Positions 31,783 to 40,715 of a stretch of DNA of 64,000 nt are shown piece by piece. The stretch is taken from NCBI GenBank assembly GCA_964575345.1, contig CAZNQD010000001.1, positions 116,186 to 180,185 of the forward strand. The letters are read 5' to 3'. Source of the DNA: UBA1402 sp964575345 (GTDB taxonomy: Bacteria; Bacteroidota; Bacteroidia; Bacteroidales; UBA1402). The position numbers and the translations under genes were made by a program. Each line of letters opens with the position of its first letter. Positions within the stretch are counted from its first letter, which is position 1. The notes under the pieces are model-generated. The model did no database searches, was not told the DNA's origin, and worked only from the letters and a program-made list of their open reading frames with translations.

Positions 31783-32472
31783 TTATAAGTTGAAGCAAAA
31801 GCCGTTTTGACTTGCTTTTTCGTATTCTTTGTGATCAAAGGTATATAAAAAGGCTCCCTTCCTTGAACCCTGTTTGTCCTTTTCATTCAATTTAACCAAA
31901 AAGGGCATGGACTTAATTTTCTTGCGAAAATTACGTTTATCCAAAGGCCGGTCATAGATTGCTTCAAACAAGGTTTGCATTTGAGGGAGCGTGAATTTCT
32001 CTGGCAAGAGGTTGAAGCTAACCGGTTTGGTGGATGCAGTATGCCTCAATGTCTTCAAGGCAAAATCAACCATCTCTGGATGGTCAAAAATCAAATCGGG
32101 CAGTTCGTCGATATTAAACCAATGCGCCTGATAGGAAGGTTTAATTTTGAGAGCTTCCTGCTCCAGGTCAATCAAGGCATAGAAAGCGACGGAAAGCACT
32201 CTTTCTCCGGGATCGCGTCCGGGCTGACTAAACATTTTCAATTGCTCCATATAAATGTTTTCGAGCCCGGTCAGATTGGATAAGACTCGTTCTGCGGCTG
32301 CTTCGGCGCTCTCGTTTTCTTCGATAAATCCTCCCGGCAGGGACCAGGTGCCTTGTGCCGGTTCCATTTTACGTTTGCACACCAAAAGATTCAACTGCCC
32401 CTTTGCAAAGCCGAAAACCAGGCAATCGACAGATACAAAAAATCGGGAATGCTCCTTATAGAATGAATTCAT
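31783..32472 (-). CDS. araR: NUDIX-fold arabinose regulator AraR
   Basis: A 229-residue protein with an N-terminal Nudix domain (about 10-150) and a C-terminal winged-helix-like region (about 155-225, LPEKFTLPQMQTLFEAI...RNFRKKIKS). This is the layout of the NrtR/AraR type regulators, and a Bacteroides AraR of this kind is known to control arabinose use. The Nudix box (about 48-70) begins GFIEENESAEAAAER but continues VLSNLTGL, lacking the REUxEE glutamates, so it should sense a ligand rather than hydrolyse. First gene of the ara operon, after a strong hairpin. The substrate-sensing role is inferred from family and context. Confidence 0.88.
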   Translation of the reverse strand: MNSFYKEHSRFFVSVDCLVFGFAKGQLNLLVCKRKMEPAQGTWSLPGGFIEENESAEAAAERVLSNLTGLENIYMEQLKMFSQPGRDPGERVLSVAFYALIDLEQEALKIKPSYQAHWFNIDELPDLIFDHPEMVDFALKTLRHTASTKPVSFNLLPEKFTLPQMQTLFEAIYDRPLDKRNFRKKIKSMPFLVKLNEKDKQGSRKGAFLYTFDHKEYEKASQNGFCFNL

Positions 32473-32516
32473 GCCTTCAATTGTGTAGGTACAAAAACCG
32501 GAAAAGTTTTATATAA

Positions 32517-32550
32517 TCAGGTGAACCCGGCAAAAACCGGGTTCACCTGA
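32517..32550 (-). terminator. Strong hairpin between the symporter gene and araR
   Basis: A perfect 14-bp inverted repeat, tcaggtgaacccgg (32517-32530) and ccgggttcacctga (32537-32550), with a six-base loop. It stands seven bases after the symporter stop on the minus strand. The T tract that follows is broken (TTATATAAAACTTTT), so it may terminate partly or protect the upstream mRNA. Confidence 0.6.
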
Positions 32551-32556
32551 AAAGAA

Positions 32557-34428
32557 TTACCAGAATACAGCGTAAAGAGCGACGATGATTACGACTATTC
32601 CCATTGCTCCCAGCAGGAAGCCTGTGTCTGTTTTGAATAAGCCGGTATTCATTTCGTAGGCCTTTGCGTCCTTATGGGTGGAATTGGCATTGGTAAACAT
32701 CATGATTGAAAGGAAGCCAAGGAGGAAGGTTAACAGTAAGATGGAGTGGAAGCCAATGTGTCTGAGGCTGAGACCAAACCAATCTGTTCCGAAAACAGCT
32801 GCGCTGATAAGAGTGATACCTGCAGCGATGGCAAAGAACCAGCCGGCTTTTACCAGACCTTTGCGTTTTGCGGGCGATTCCGGCTCTACGACTACCTGGT
32901 GCTTTTTGTCGAGGAAAGTAATGATGACGGCCATTGAAATCAAAATCATACAGACATAACCCATACGAAGAATAAAGGGCAGATCAGGTAAGGCTATTTT
33001 CATAAGAATGCCAACCGGTATGGTTGCAATGGTAGTCCATAAGGCAGAGGTATTGGTTGCTCTTTTCCAAAGAAGCCCCATACCAAACACTACTACCACG
33101 CCCGGATAAATAAAGCCTGTAAATTCCTGGATATACTGGAAAGCCTGATCCATTCCTCCCAATAAAGGTTTGGCTGCAACAACGGCAATAACCAATGCAA
33201 CCATTGCCGTTAAACGACCTACGAGAACCAATTGTTTTTCGCTGGCGTTTTTATTAATCTGTTGTTTGTAGATATCCATAGTGAAAATGGTCGAAGTGGA
33301 ATTCAGCATCGAAGCCAGTGAAGAGACTACGGCAGCAACCAGGGCAGCAAATGCCAGACCGCGAATGCCCACGGGAGCAAAGTTGCGCAACAACCAGGGG
33401 TAAGCATCGTCTGCCCGTCCTATCGTGCCTGTGAGCGTTTCGTGTAAATTGGGAAATTCGCCCTGATGTTCAAACATGACAAAGGCGGTGATGCCGGGGA
33501 TTACTACGATAAGAGGGATCAGTATTTTGAGGAAGCCGGCAAAAATCAAGCCTTTTTTTGCTTCCTGCAGGTTCTTGGCAGCCAAACCTTTTTGAATAAT
33601 ATATTGGTTGAATCCCCAATAACCAAGGTTGGTAAGCCACATGGCACCAAAAATTACAGCCAGGCCGGGCAATTCTTTGAAGCGTTCCCCGTCAATGTTC
33701 TGGTCAATAATCATGCTGAAATGCAAGTCGCCCTGGGTTTCTTTGATCTTGGTGAAAATGGTTTTGAAGCCTTCGATGGCGCTGTTGGCATCACCACTGA
33801 CAGCTGCAAGGGCAAACCAGGCGGTAATAAGTCCGCCGCCCACAAGAAAGACCACCTGCAACACATCGGTCCAGGCTACTGCTTTCAGGCCGCCGTAAAT
33901 AGAATAAATACCGGAAAACAACAAGAGGCCGATTACTCCGTACATTTGGGGTATACCCAAAATCTGATTCATTGCCAGTGCTCCCAGCCAGGCTACCGAA
34001 GTCAGATTTACAAACACGTAAACCAACAACCAGAAGAAAGAGAAAAAGAAAGCCACACCTTTTCCATAGCGTTCACGTGCCAGTTGTGGAATGGTGAAAA
34101 TCTTTCTGTCCAGCATTATGGGCAAGAGGTATTTTGCCACCAGGATCAAGGTGATGGCCGCCAGCCATTCGTAGGCTGCAATACCCAAGCCAATGCGAAA
34201 ACCGGAACCGGACATTCCGATAAAATGTTCAGCCGAAATATTGGCTGCAATCAGAGAGGCTCCAATAGCCCACCATGAAAGTTTGCCACCGGCCAGAAAA
34301 TAATCCTTGGAATCTCTCTCCACTCCTTTTTTGGAACGTGAAAGCCAAAGGCCGAGCCCTACAATCATCACAGCGTACGCGACAAAGATGATGTAGTCGA
34401 GGGTTGTAAAACCAGCGTTATTAGTCAT
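32557..34428 (-). CDS. Sodium/sugar symporter (SSS/SGLT family)
   Basis: A 623-residue inner membrane protein with about 14-15 helices. SSS family motifs are DYFLAGGKLSWWAIGASLIAANISAEHFIGMSGSGF, GGLKAVAWTDVLQ, and LAALVAAVVSSLASMLNSTSTIFTMDIYK, the last covering the sodium-site Ser residues. The position between galM and araR suggests uptake of arabinose or another pectin sugar, but the family does not fix the substrate. It follows galM by 51 bases and ends before a strong hairpin. Confidence 0.9.
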   Translation of the reverse strand: MTNNAGFTTLDYIIFVAYAVMIVGLGLWLSRSKKGVERDSKDYFLAGGKLSWWAIGASLIAANISAEHFIGMSGSGFRIGLGIAAYEWLAAITLILVAKYLLPIMLDRKIFTIPQLARERYGKGVAFFFSFFWLLVYVFVNLTSVAWLGALAMNQILGIPQMYGVIGLLLFSGIYSIYGGLKAVAWTDVLQVVFLVGGGLITAWFALAAVSGDANSAIEGFKTIFTKIKETQGDLHFSMIIDQNIDGERFKELPGLAVIFGAMWLTNLGYWGFNQYIIQKGLAAKNLQEAKKGLIFAGFLKILIPLIVVIPGITAFVMFEHQGEFPNLHETLTGTIGRADDAYPWLLRNFAPVGIRGLAFAALVAAVVSSLASMLNSTSTIFTMDIYKQQINKNASEKQLVLVGRLTAMVALVIAVVAAKPLLGGMDQAFQYIQEFTGFIYPGVVVVFGMGLLWKRATNTSALWTTIATIPVGILMKIALPDLPFILRMGYVCMILISMAVIITFLDKKHQVVVEPESPAKRKGLVKAGWFFAIAAGITLISAAVFGTDWFGLSLRHIGFHSILLLTFLLGFLSIMMFTNANSTHKDAKAYEMNTGLFKTDTGFLLGAMGIVVIIVALYAVFW

Positions 34429-34479
34429 AACAAAAGATTAATTAGTTAATATTAAGGTTTTTAAAAAATTATTTCTTAC

Positions 34480-35787
34480 TTAGTTTTTGTTGCAGGGCTT
34501 TTTTTCGGAGTTGACGCAATGTTCCGCTTCGGAGCCGGCGCAGGGTTTTTCTTTAACTTCTCCACAGGATTGTTGGCAGCAGGAATCGGAGCAAGCTGCT
34601 CCCTCTTTGTCTTTGCAACATTCCTTGTTCTTATCACAACATTCTTTAGCCTTGTTGCTGCACTTCACGCCAAACTGGTAAATACAATGGCTGGTGTATT
34701 TTTCGCCGGGACGTAATACTACCGATGGCCAGTCAGCCTTGTTGGGGCTGTCGGGATAATGCTGGGTTTCCAGACAGATGGCGGCACGCTGATTATAGAC
34801 GATACCCTTTTTGCCGCTCAAACTGCCGTCCAGGAAATTGCCGGTATATATCTGTACTCCGGGTTCAGAAGTGAAAACCTTGAGTATACGTCCGCTTTGG
34901 GGATCAAGCAACAGACAAGCCGGTTTAGCAGCATCTCCTTCGGTATTTAACACCCAGTTGTGGTCGTAACCGTTGCCGTTTTTAAGTTGTTCAAAACTAA
35001 AGTCGTCAATGCGTTTTCCAATAATTTCGGGTTTGCGGAAATCCATCGGAGTATTGCATACGGGAGCGATTTCGCCGGTGGTCATAAAGGTCGAATCAAC
35101 CGGGGTAAAGGCATCGGCATTGATCATCAGAACATGATCGGTTATGCTTTGCGAAGGATCAGCACTCAGATTGAAATAAGAATGGTTGGTCAGGTTGACT
35201 ATGGTCGGTTTATTGGTTTCTGCCTCGTAACGAATGTCAATGCTGTTGTCGTCGGTAAGCGTATAAACGGCTTTAACTTTGAGCTCGCCCGGGAAGCCCA
35301 TCTCTCCGTCTTGGGAAACATAGGAAACCTCCAAACTTTGTTCATCCAGCTGTTTGATGTCAAACATGCGGTACTGGAAACCCTTTACTCCGCCATGAAG
35401 GCTGTGTCCGAAATTGTTCACGGACAATTGGTATTCCACGCTGTCCAGACAGAATTTACCCTGATTGATGCGATTACCGTAACGGCCGATAAATGCGCCA
35501 AAATCGGTGGAATTGTCCAGGTAATCCTGAATATTGTCAAAACCCAGGACTACGTCGCCGAATTTTCCCTTTTGATCGGGCACCATTATAGAAACAATGC
35601 GGGCTCCGTAATTAATCATACAAACCTCCATGCCGGCGGCATTTTTTAAAATGTACAAATCGTTTTGCTTGCCATCGATTTCGGTCTGGAAGTCAATACG
35701 GTTTAGTTTTGCCTTGGGGGCATCGTAGCTGGTGCAGGCATTCAGCAATAACACCGCTGACGACAATAAATACACGAACTTTTTCAT
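34480..35787 (-). CDS. galM: Lipoprotein aldose 1-epimerase with Cys-rich tail
   Basis: A 435-residue mutarotase that interconverts alpha and beta anomers of aldoses. The N-terminus is a lipoprotein signal with lipobox VLLLNAC (Cys 18). The catalytic domain shows GRYGNRINQGKF, NNFGHSLHGGVKGF, LTNHSYFNLSAD (catalytic His) and CLETQHYPDSPNKADWPSVVLRPGEKY (catalytic Glu in LETQ). After the normal end (YQFGVK) the chain runs on for 60 residues with 12 cysteines, including three CC pairs, plus many Lys and Glu; this tail is not part of the family. It follows kduD by 28 bases. A periplasmic membrane-anchored location is inferred from the lipobox. Confidence 0.9.
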   Translation of the reverse strand: MKKFVYLLSSAVLLLNACTSYDAPKAKLNRIDFQTEIDGKQNDLYILKNAAGMEVCMINYGARIVSIMVPDQKGKFGDVVLGFDNIQDYLDNSTDFGAFIGRYGNRINQGKFCLDSVEYQLSVNNFGHSLHGGVKGFQYRMFDIKQLDEQSLEVSYVSQDGEMGFPGELKVKAVYTLTDDNSIDIRYEAETNKPTIVNLTNHSYFNLSADPSQSITDHVLMINADAFTPVDSTFMTTGEIAPVCNTPMDFRKPEIIGKRIDDFSFEQLKNGNGYDHNWVLNTEGDAAKPACLLLDPQSGRILKVFTSEPGVQIYTGNFLDGSLSGKKGIVYNQRAAICLETQHYPDSPNKADWPSVVLRPGEKYTSHCIYQFGVKCSNKAKECCDKNKECCKDKEGAACSDSCCQQSCGEVKEKPCAGSEAEHCVNSEKKPCNKN

Positions 35788-35815
35788 AGCGTACCAATTT
35801 AAGATTTATCGAATG

Positions 35816-36595
35816 TTATTTAGGTTGTTTGCCAATGTATGCCAAAATGCCGCCGTCCACATAAAGAATGTGGCCATTCACGAAATCCGAGGCAGAAGAA
35901 GCCAGAAAAATAGCCGGCCCCTGCAAATCTTCGGGCGTGCCCCAGCGGGCCGCAGGAGTTTTGGCAATAATAAATTCGTTGAAGGGATGTCCGGGAACCC
36001 GTAAAGGAGCTGTTTGCGGAGTAGCAATATAGCCCGGTCCCAGTCCGTTCACCTGAATATTGAATTCACCCCATTCACTGGCCAGATTGCGTGTTAGCAT
36101 TTTGAGGCCACCCTTGGCTGAAGCGTATGCAGCTACGGTTTCGCGGCCTAACTCACTCATCATTGAACAGATATTGATTATTTTACCAGCTTTTTTCTTT
36201 ATCATGCCGGGAGCAACGGCTTTGGACACGATAAAGGGCCCGTTCAGGTCGATATCGATCACCTGGCGAAATTCGGCAGCGGTCATATCAACGGCCGGAA
36301 TGCGTTTGATGATGCCGGCGTTGTTTACCAGTATATCAATAACGCCTACTTCTTTTTCGATTAGGGCCACCATGGCGTTTACCTGATCTTCGTTGGTAAC
36401 ATCACAAACATAGCCTTTGGCTTCGATGCCCGAAGCCTTGTACTCTTCCAGGCCTTTCTCGATCAATTCGGGTTTAATGTCGTTGAAGATAATTTTGGCA
36501 CCGGCTTGTGCGTAAGCCTTGGCAATAGCCATTCCAATGCCGTAAGATGCACCGGTTACCAGCGCAATTTTTCCTTCTAATGAAAATGGATTCAT
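35816..36595 (-). CDS. kduD: 2-dehydro-3-deoxy-D-gluconate 5-dehydrogenase (KduD-like)
   Basis: A 259-residue short-chain dehydrogenase. Motifs: SLEGKIALVTGASYGIGMAIAKAYAQAG (NAD-binding), DVTNEDQV, NNAGII, and the catalytic YASAKGG (Tyr-x3-Lys). The C-terminus has VNGHILYVDGGILAYIG. It is next to kduI, so reduction of 2,5-diketo-3-deoxygluconate to 2-keto-3-deoxygluconate is the likely reaction; gluconate 5-dehydrogenase is a close alternative. An in-frame TTG at 36616 touches the kduI stop, but the ATG at 36595 gives the usual family N-terminus. Confidence 0.9.
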   Translation of the reverse strand: MNPFSLEGKIALVTGASYGIGMAIAKAYAQAGAKIIFNDIKPELIEKGLEEYKASGIEAKGYVCDVTNEDQVNAMVALIEKEVGVIDILVNNAGIIKRIPAVDMTAAEFRQVIDIDLNGPFIVSKAVAPGMIKKKAGKIINICSMMSELGRETVAAYASAKGGLKMLTRNLASEWGEFNIQVNGLGPGYIATPQTAPLRVPGHPFNEFIIAKTPAARWGTPEDLQGPAIFLASSASDFVNGHILYVDGGILAYIGKQPK

Positions 36596-36612
36596 GTTAA
36601 TACTATTTTTTG

Positions 36613-37458
36613 TCAACGTAATTCGGTAAAAGTGAAGAAATCCTGATCTCCGTAATCAAGGTTTTCGCCGCCCATTCCCCAGATAAAGGTGTAATTGTTG
36701 GTGGCAGCAGCTGAATGAATTGACCATTCCGGCGAGAGCACGGCCTGGTTGCGTTTCATCCAGATATGGCGGGTTTCGGCGGGTTCTCCAAGAAAATGAC
36801 AAACAGCGTGCTCTTCGGGCAGATCAAAATAAAAATACGCTTCCATACGGCGGCTGTGGATATGAGCGGGCATGGTATTCCAAATGCTGCCGGGAGCCAG
36901 CTCGGTCATTCCCATTTGCAATTGACAGGTAGGTAAAACCTGATTCACGATCATCTTGTTGATGTTTCTGTGGTTGGCGCTTTCCATGCTGCCCATTTCG
37001 GCAACAATAGCGTTTTCTTTGGTGATTTTTTTGTCCGGATAAGTCATGTGAGCTACCAAAGAGTTGAAGTAAAACAAGGCAGGATTAGTAAGATCTTTGC
37101 TTTCGAAGTACACTTCTCTGTCGCCGGCACCCAGATAAAGAGCCTCTTTGTATTTTAAAATAAACTGTTTATCTCCAACCTTTACAATGCCTTCGCCCAG
37201 GCCTACATTGAAAATGCCTAATTCGCGGCGGTGCAGAAAGCAGGGAGCTTTCAGGGCGTCTATTGCCTCCAGTTTCAGAGATTCACCCTTGGGCAGAGCG
37301 CCCCCTACAATCATTCTGTCGTACATGGAATATACCATGTTTACTTCGTTGGCAACAAAAAGATGGTCGATTAGAAAGTCCCTTCTAAGCTCTTCCGTGT
37401 CGTAACTTTTTACATCCCTGGGATGTGCCGCATAGCGGAGTTCGTAGTTGGTTTTCAT
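36613..37458 (-). CDS. kduI: 5-dehydro-4-deoxy-D-glucuronate isomerase
   Basis: A 281-residue cupin-fold isomerase acting on the unsaturated uronate released from pectin. Motifs: RYAAHPRDVKSYDTEELRRDFL at the start, FLHRRELGIFNVG, and the metal-binding NTMPAHIHSRRMEAYFYFDL with its His-x-His and Glu. Normal length. First gene of the minus-strand unit kduI-kduD-galM-symporter, with a promoter at 37506-37536. Confidence 0.97.
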   Translation of the reverse strand: MKTNYELRYAAHPRDVKSYDTEELRRDFLIDHLFVANEVNMVYSMYDRMIVGGALPKGESLKLEAIDALKAPCFLHRRELGIFNVGLGEGIVKVGDKQFILKYKEALYLGAGDREVYFESKDLTNPALFYFNSLVAHMTYPDKKITKENAIVAEMGSMESANHRNINKMIVNQVLPTCQLQMGMTELAPGSIWNTMPAHIHSRRMEAYFYFDLPEEHAVCHFLGEPAETRHIWMKRNQAVLSPEWSIHSAAATNNYTFIWGMGGENLDYGDQDFFTFTELR

Positions 37459-37505
37459 GATGGAATATCGTGTTAAGTGTAAAAAGACCTTTTATTGACA
37501 AGTTG

Positions 37506-37536
37506 CAAAAGTAACATAAATCTGTTTATAATGAAA
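37506..37536 (-). promoter_or_regulatory. Promoter of the kduI operon
   Basis: TACTTTTG (37513-37506 on the minus strand) with TTTC 19 bases upstream, a near-consensus Bacteroidetes promoter. The kduI ATG is 47 bases downstream. Confidence 0.55.
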
Positions 37537-37565
37537 AAGCTTCCCATTATTTTTCATTTTTAAAC

Positions 37566-37587
37566 TTAATCGGCTTCAGTTAATCGG
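37566..37587. promoter_or_regulatory. Direct repeat TTAATCGG, candidate operator
   Basis: TTAATCGG occurs at 37566-37573 and again at 37580-37587, a 14-base period, in the 249-base intergenic region between divergent kduI and the first barrel gene. It lies about 30 bases upstream of the kduI -33 box. Its binding role is inferred from position only. Confidence 0.3.
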
Positions 37588-37707
37588 GCTGTATTAACAT
37601 TAATTGTAGAGTAAATTTTACCCGGGGATTAAACTATTTTTTGAAGCAGGCATCAAAAAGCCGTCATTTTTATTGAGAATCTATCTTTTTTTCACTTTAC
37701 ACTTATT

Positions 37708-40551
37708 ATGAGAATAAAATTGTTTGCCCTGCTCCTGCTTTTATTTAGCCGGGTCGTCGCATTTGCGGCAGAATACAGTATACAATCAAAGATGTTGGAC
37801 AAAGCCACCGACGGAGCTATTGAAATGGGTTCTGTCCGCTTGCTGGCTCCGGGAGATTCCAGCCTCGTTGTTGGAACCCTTAGTGATCAGGCGGGGCGTT
37901 TTACTTTATCAAAAATAAGTGTCGGAAAATATATAATGGAATGTCGTTATCTGGGTTATAAAACCGTTTACAAAGACATAGAAATCAAAGACAAATCCAT
38001 CATATTACCCAATATATTCATGGAAGAAGAATCCAAACAACTGGACGAAGTACAGGTGACCGGTATGGCAGCCCAGATGATTGTAAAAGTGGACACCATT
38101 GAATACAATGCGGCAGCTTTTAAAACGGCCGAAAACGCTGTGGTCGAAGATTTGCTCAAACGCTTGCCGGGAGTACAGATCACCGATGGAAGCATCACTG
38201 TTAACGGTGAAAAAATATCGCGCATCAAAGTAGACGGAAAGAAATTTTTTGACGGTGATATCGAGATGACTACCAAAAACCTGACGGCCGATATGATCGA
38301 CAAGATTCAGGTGGTGGACGAAAAATCGGATATGGCCAAATTAACCGGATTTGAGGATGAAAATACCGAACGCATTATCAATTTACAATTAAAGCCCAAC
38401 AGACGCAGAGGCGTTTTCGGCAACGTTAGTGCTGCCGGAGGTGCCGATATCGACAATGGATTTAATTACGACGCTTCAACCTTTTTGGACGATGACTTTC
38501 GTTACAGCGCCAATGCTTTCCTTAATATTATGTCGGCCAATGCCCAAACAGCCGTCATGGGCGGAGCCAATAATATTAACAGCAGCTTCAGCGGCAGGGG
38601 GCGTAGCTTTCGTGGCTGGGGAGGCAACAACGGCATAACCAACACTCAAAATCTTGGCCTGAACAACAACACCCAAATAAAAGAAGGCCTGATAGTTGGA
38701 GGAGACGCTTCTTACAATCATTCCACCAATCATTCCAAAACAGAAAGCTCCCGTGACAGCTGGCTGAGTGGAGACACCATCAGCAACAACGACAAGAGTG
38801 TATCCAATTCACTCAGCGACAATGCCAACCTGAGATTCGAGATGGAATGGAAACTGGACTCGTTCAATACCCTTATCGTACAACCATCCGTTTCTTACAA
38901 CCTGAACCAGACGGATAGAAATCAGGAGTACGATTATTACAACAACGGCGACAGTACCAGCTGGGGTACTTCGGACAATATAAACAATTCAGTGAACCTG
39001 AATTCCCGATTGAATTTGATTTATAGTCATAAATCCCGTCAAAAAGCCGGTCGCTCCCTTACCTTAAATTTGGGTGGAAGCTACGGAGAGTCCAACAGCA
39101 TCGGTTACAACAAGTCCACTAAAAACACACCCGATTCTATCGTAAATATTGACCAAAAGAGCCTCAATACCTCCGGTTCTTACGGTATGAATATGCGGGC
39201 CTCTTATGTAGAACCTTTGTGGAATCTGCAGAATTTTATCGAAGCAGCCGTTTCGTTCAATTATTCCGGCCGTGATTCAGAAAAAGAACAATTCGACAAC
39301 GACGGGCTCGGCAACTATCCTCTTGAAAATAAAGACCTGGAATACAGCAACTCTTTCAAAAATTACAACTTTACGCAGACAGCCGAATTGAATTACCGTT
39401 ATGTCAGCCAGGTATGGAATATTATGGCAGGCTTCAGAGCAGAACCCGCCCAAACCTTTAGTTATACCACTTATGGAGACGGTACTTATTATGAAATTCC
39501 ACAAAGTGTACTGAATTTTTCTCCTTCTTTGAGTGTACGCTACGTATTGGGGGAACGCAGGAATTTCATTCGCATGGAATATCGTGGCCGTACTCAGGAG
39601 CCGTCGGTGAGCCAGATGCAGCCCGTCAAAAATAATTCTGACCTCATGAACGAAACGGTAGGTAACGCCCAATTAGTCCCCTCCTACAATCAAAACCTGA
39701 GGTTGATTATGTCCAAATACAATCCCGAAACTTTCGCTTCGTGGAATGCCACTTTATTTGGTGATGTCACCAAGGATGCTTTAGTGGCCAACAGTATTTA
39801 CGATCTCAGCGGAAAACAGTACAACCAGACTGTTAATGCCGACCGCTCTCCTTTCAACCTGAATGGAAGGTTTATGTACAATACTCCTCTGATTCCCAAC
39901 CGCCTGCATTTTAACACCGGTACATCAGTCAGTTATACGGAAAGAATTGGTTATTCAAGTAGAAAAGTAAGTGATCTGGAAATTGATAATCTGCCGCTTG
40001 GAGCCCGCAGCCTTACCAAGATTTACGGATTCAGCGAAGATTTGTCTTTGACTTTTACCCACGACATTATGGAGATAGGTGCCAGGGGCTCTTTTAGTTA
40101 TAACAATTCCCTGAATAACTTAAATAATACCGAACAAACCACTCTTAACTGGTCGGGCAGCGGTAATGTGAATTTGCATTTACCCAACAGCTTCAATATT
40201 TCGACCGATATCAGTTACAGCGATCGCTATGGTTACGCCAATTTCGACCAGACCGAAATTTTGTGGAATGCAACCATAGACAAAACTTTCAAAAACAAAT
40301 TAACCGTATCACTCACCGTAAACGATATTTTACGCCAGAGACTCAACGTCGTACAGAATTACGGAGACAACAACGTCTCTTACAATAAATACAATACATT
40401 ACCTGCCTATTTCCTGCTGAGTTTCAGCTACAAGATTCAGTCTTTCGGAGGCGGATTCAACGAAGGCGATTCAAGCACGCCTCAGCGCATGGGCCGGGGC
40501 ATGGGCGGGTATAGAGGAGGCATGGGAGGTTCATTTCCTCCTGGCATGTAA
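37708..40551 (+). CDS. Outer membrane beta-barrel protein, first of tandem pair
   Basis: A 947-residue protein. Signal peptide about 1-21 (...VVAFAAEYS). A carboxypeptidase-regulatory-like beta-sandwich follows (GAIEMGSVRLLAPGDSSLV...GRFTLSKISVGKYIMECRYLGYKT). Next is a TonB-plug-like region (VVEDLLKRLPGVQITDGSITVNGEKISRIKVDGKKFFDGD) and then a large barrel of the OMP_b-brl_3 type. The C-terminus is a Gly/Arg/Met-rich tail (RMGRGMGGYRGGMGG). No SusD-type partner is nearby. It is paralogous to the next gene, from which it is separated by a terminator. Surface or outer-membrane role unknown. Confidence 0.88.
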   Translation: MRIKLFALLLLLFSRVVAFAAEYSIQSKMLDKATDGAIEMGSVRLLAPGDSSLVVGTLSDQAGRFTLSKISVGKYIMECRYLGYKTVYKDIEIKDKSIILPNIFMEEESKQLDEVQVTGMAAQMIVKVDTIEYNAAAFKTAENAVVEDLLKRLPGVQITDGSITVNGEKISRIKVDGKKFFDGDIEMTTKNLTADMIDKIQVVDEKSDMAKLTGFEDENTERIINLQLKPNRRRGVFGNVSAAGGADIDNGFNYDASTFLDDDFRYSANAFLNIMSANAQTAVMGGANNINSSFSGRGRSFRGWGGNNGITNTQNLGLNNNTQIKEGLIVGGDASYNHSTNHSKTESSRDSWLSGDTISNNDKSVSNSLSDNANLRFEMEWKLDSFNTLIVQPSVSYNLNQTDRNQEYDYYNNGDSTSWGTSDNINNSVNLNSRLNLIYSHKSRQKAGRSLTLNLGGSYGESNSIGYNKSTKNTPDSIVNIDQKSLNTSGSYGMNMRASYVEPLWNLQNFIEAAVSFNYSGRDSEKEQFDNDGLGNYPLENKDLEYSNSFKNYNFTQTAELNYRYVSQVWNIMAGFRAEPAQTFSYTTYGDGTYYEIPQSVLNFSPSLSVRYVLGERRNFIRMEYRGRTQEPSVSQMQPVKNNSDLMNETVGNAQLVPSYNQNLRLIMSKYNPETFASWNATLFGDVTKDALVANSIYDLSGKQYNQTVNADRSPFNLNGRFMYNTPLIPNRLHFNTGTSVSYTERIGYSSRKVSDLEIDNLPLGARSLTKIYGFSEDLSLTFTHDIMEIGARGSFSYNNSLNNLNNTEQTTLNWSGSGNVNLHLPNSFNISTDISYSDRYGYANFDQTEILWNATIDKTFKNKLTVSLTVNDILRQRLNVVQNYGDNNVSYNKYNTLPAYFLLSFSYKIQSFGGGFNEGDSSTPQRMGRGMGGYRGGMGGSFPPGM

Positions 40552-40575
40552 TTTTAGGTTTTGATTTAGGTTTTG

Positions 40576-40605
40576 GAAATGCCTCTCTGTGTTGAGAGGC
40601 ATTTC
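40576..40605 (+). terminator. Intrinsic terminator between the barrel paralogs
   Basis: An 11-bp perfect stem, gaaatgcctct (40576-40586) and agaggcatttc (40595-40605), eight-base loop, then TCTTTTAT. It lies 25 bases after the stop of the first barrel gene. Confidence 0.75.
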
Positions 40606-40715
40606 TCTTTTATGTTTATTGGCATTTATTTTCATTGTTTGTTAATTGCGGAGTTAAACTATGTCTTTGCCTTTGTATCTAAGCTTGCGTTGATTATTTG
40701 TATAATTGTTTTGCG

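Noticed and set aside
36596..36616. TTG start of kduD touching the kduI stop
   Set aside because: The ATG at 36595 gives the family N-terminus MNPFSLEGK; the extra seven residues are not family-like.
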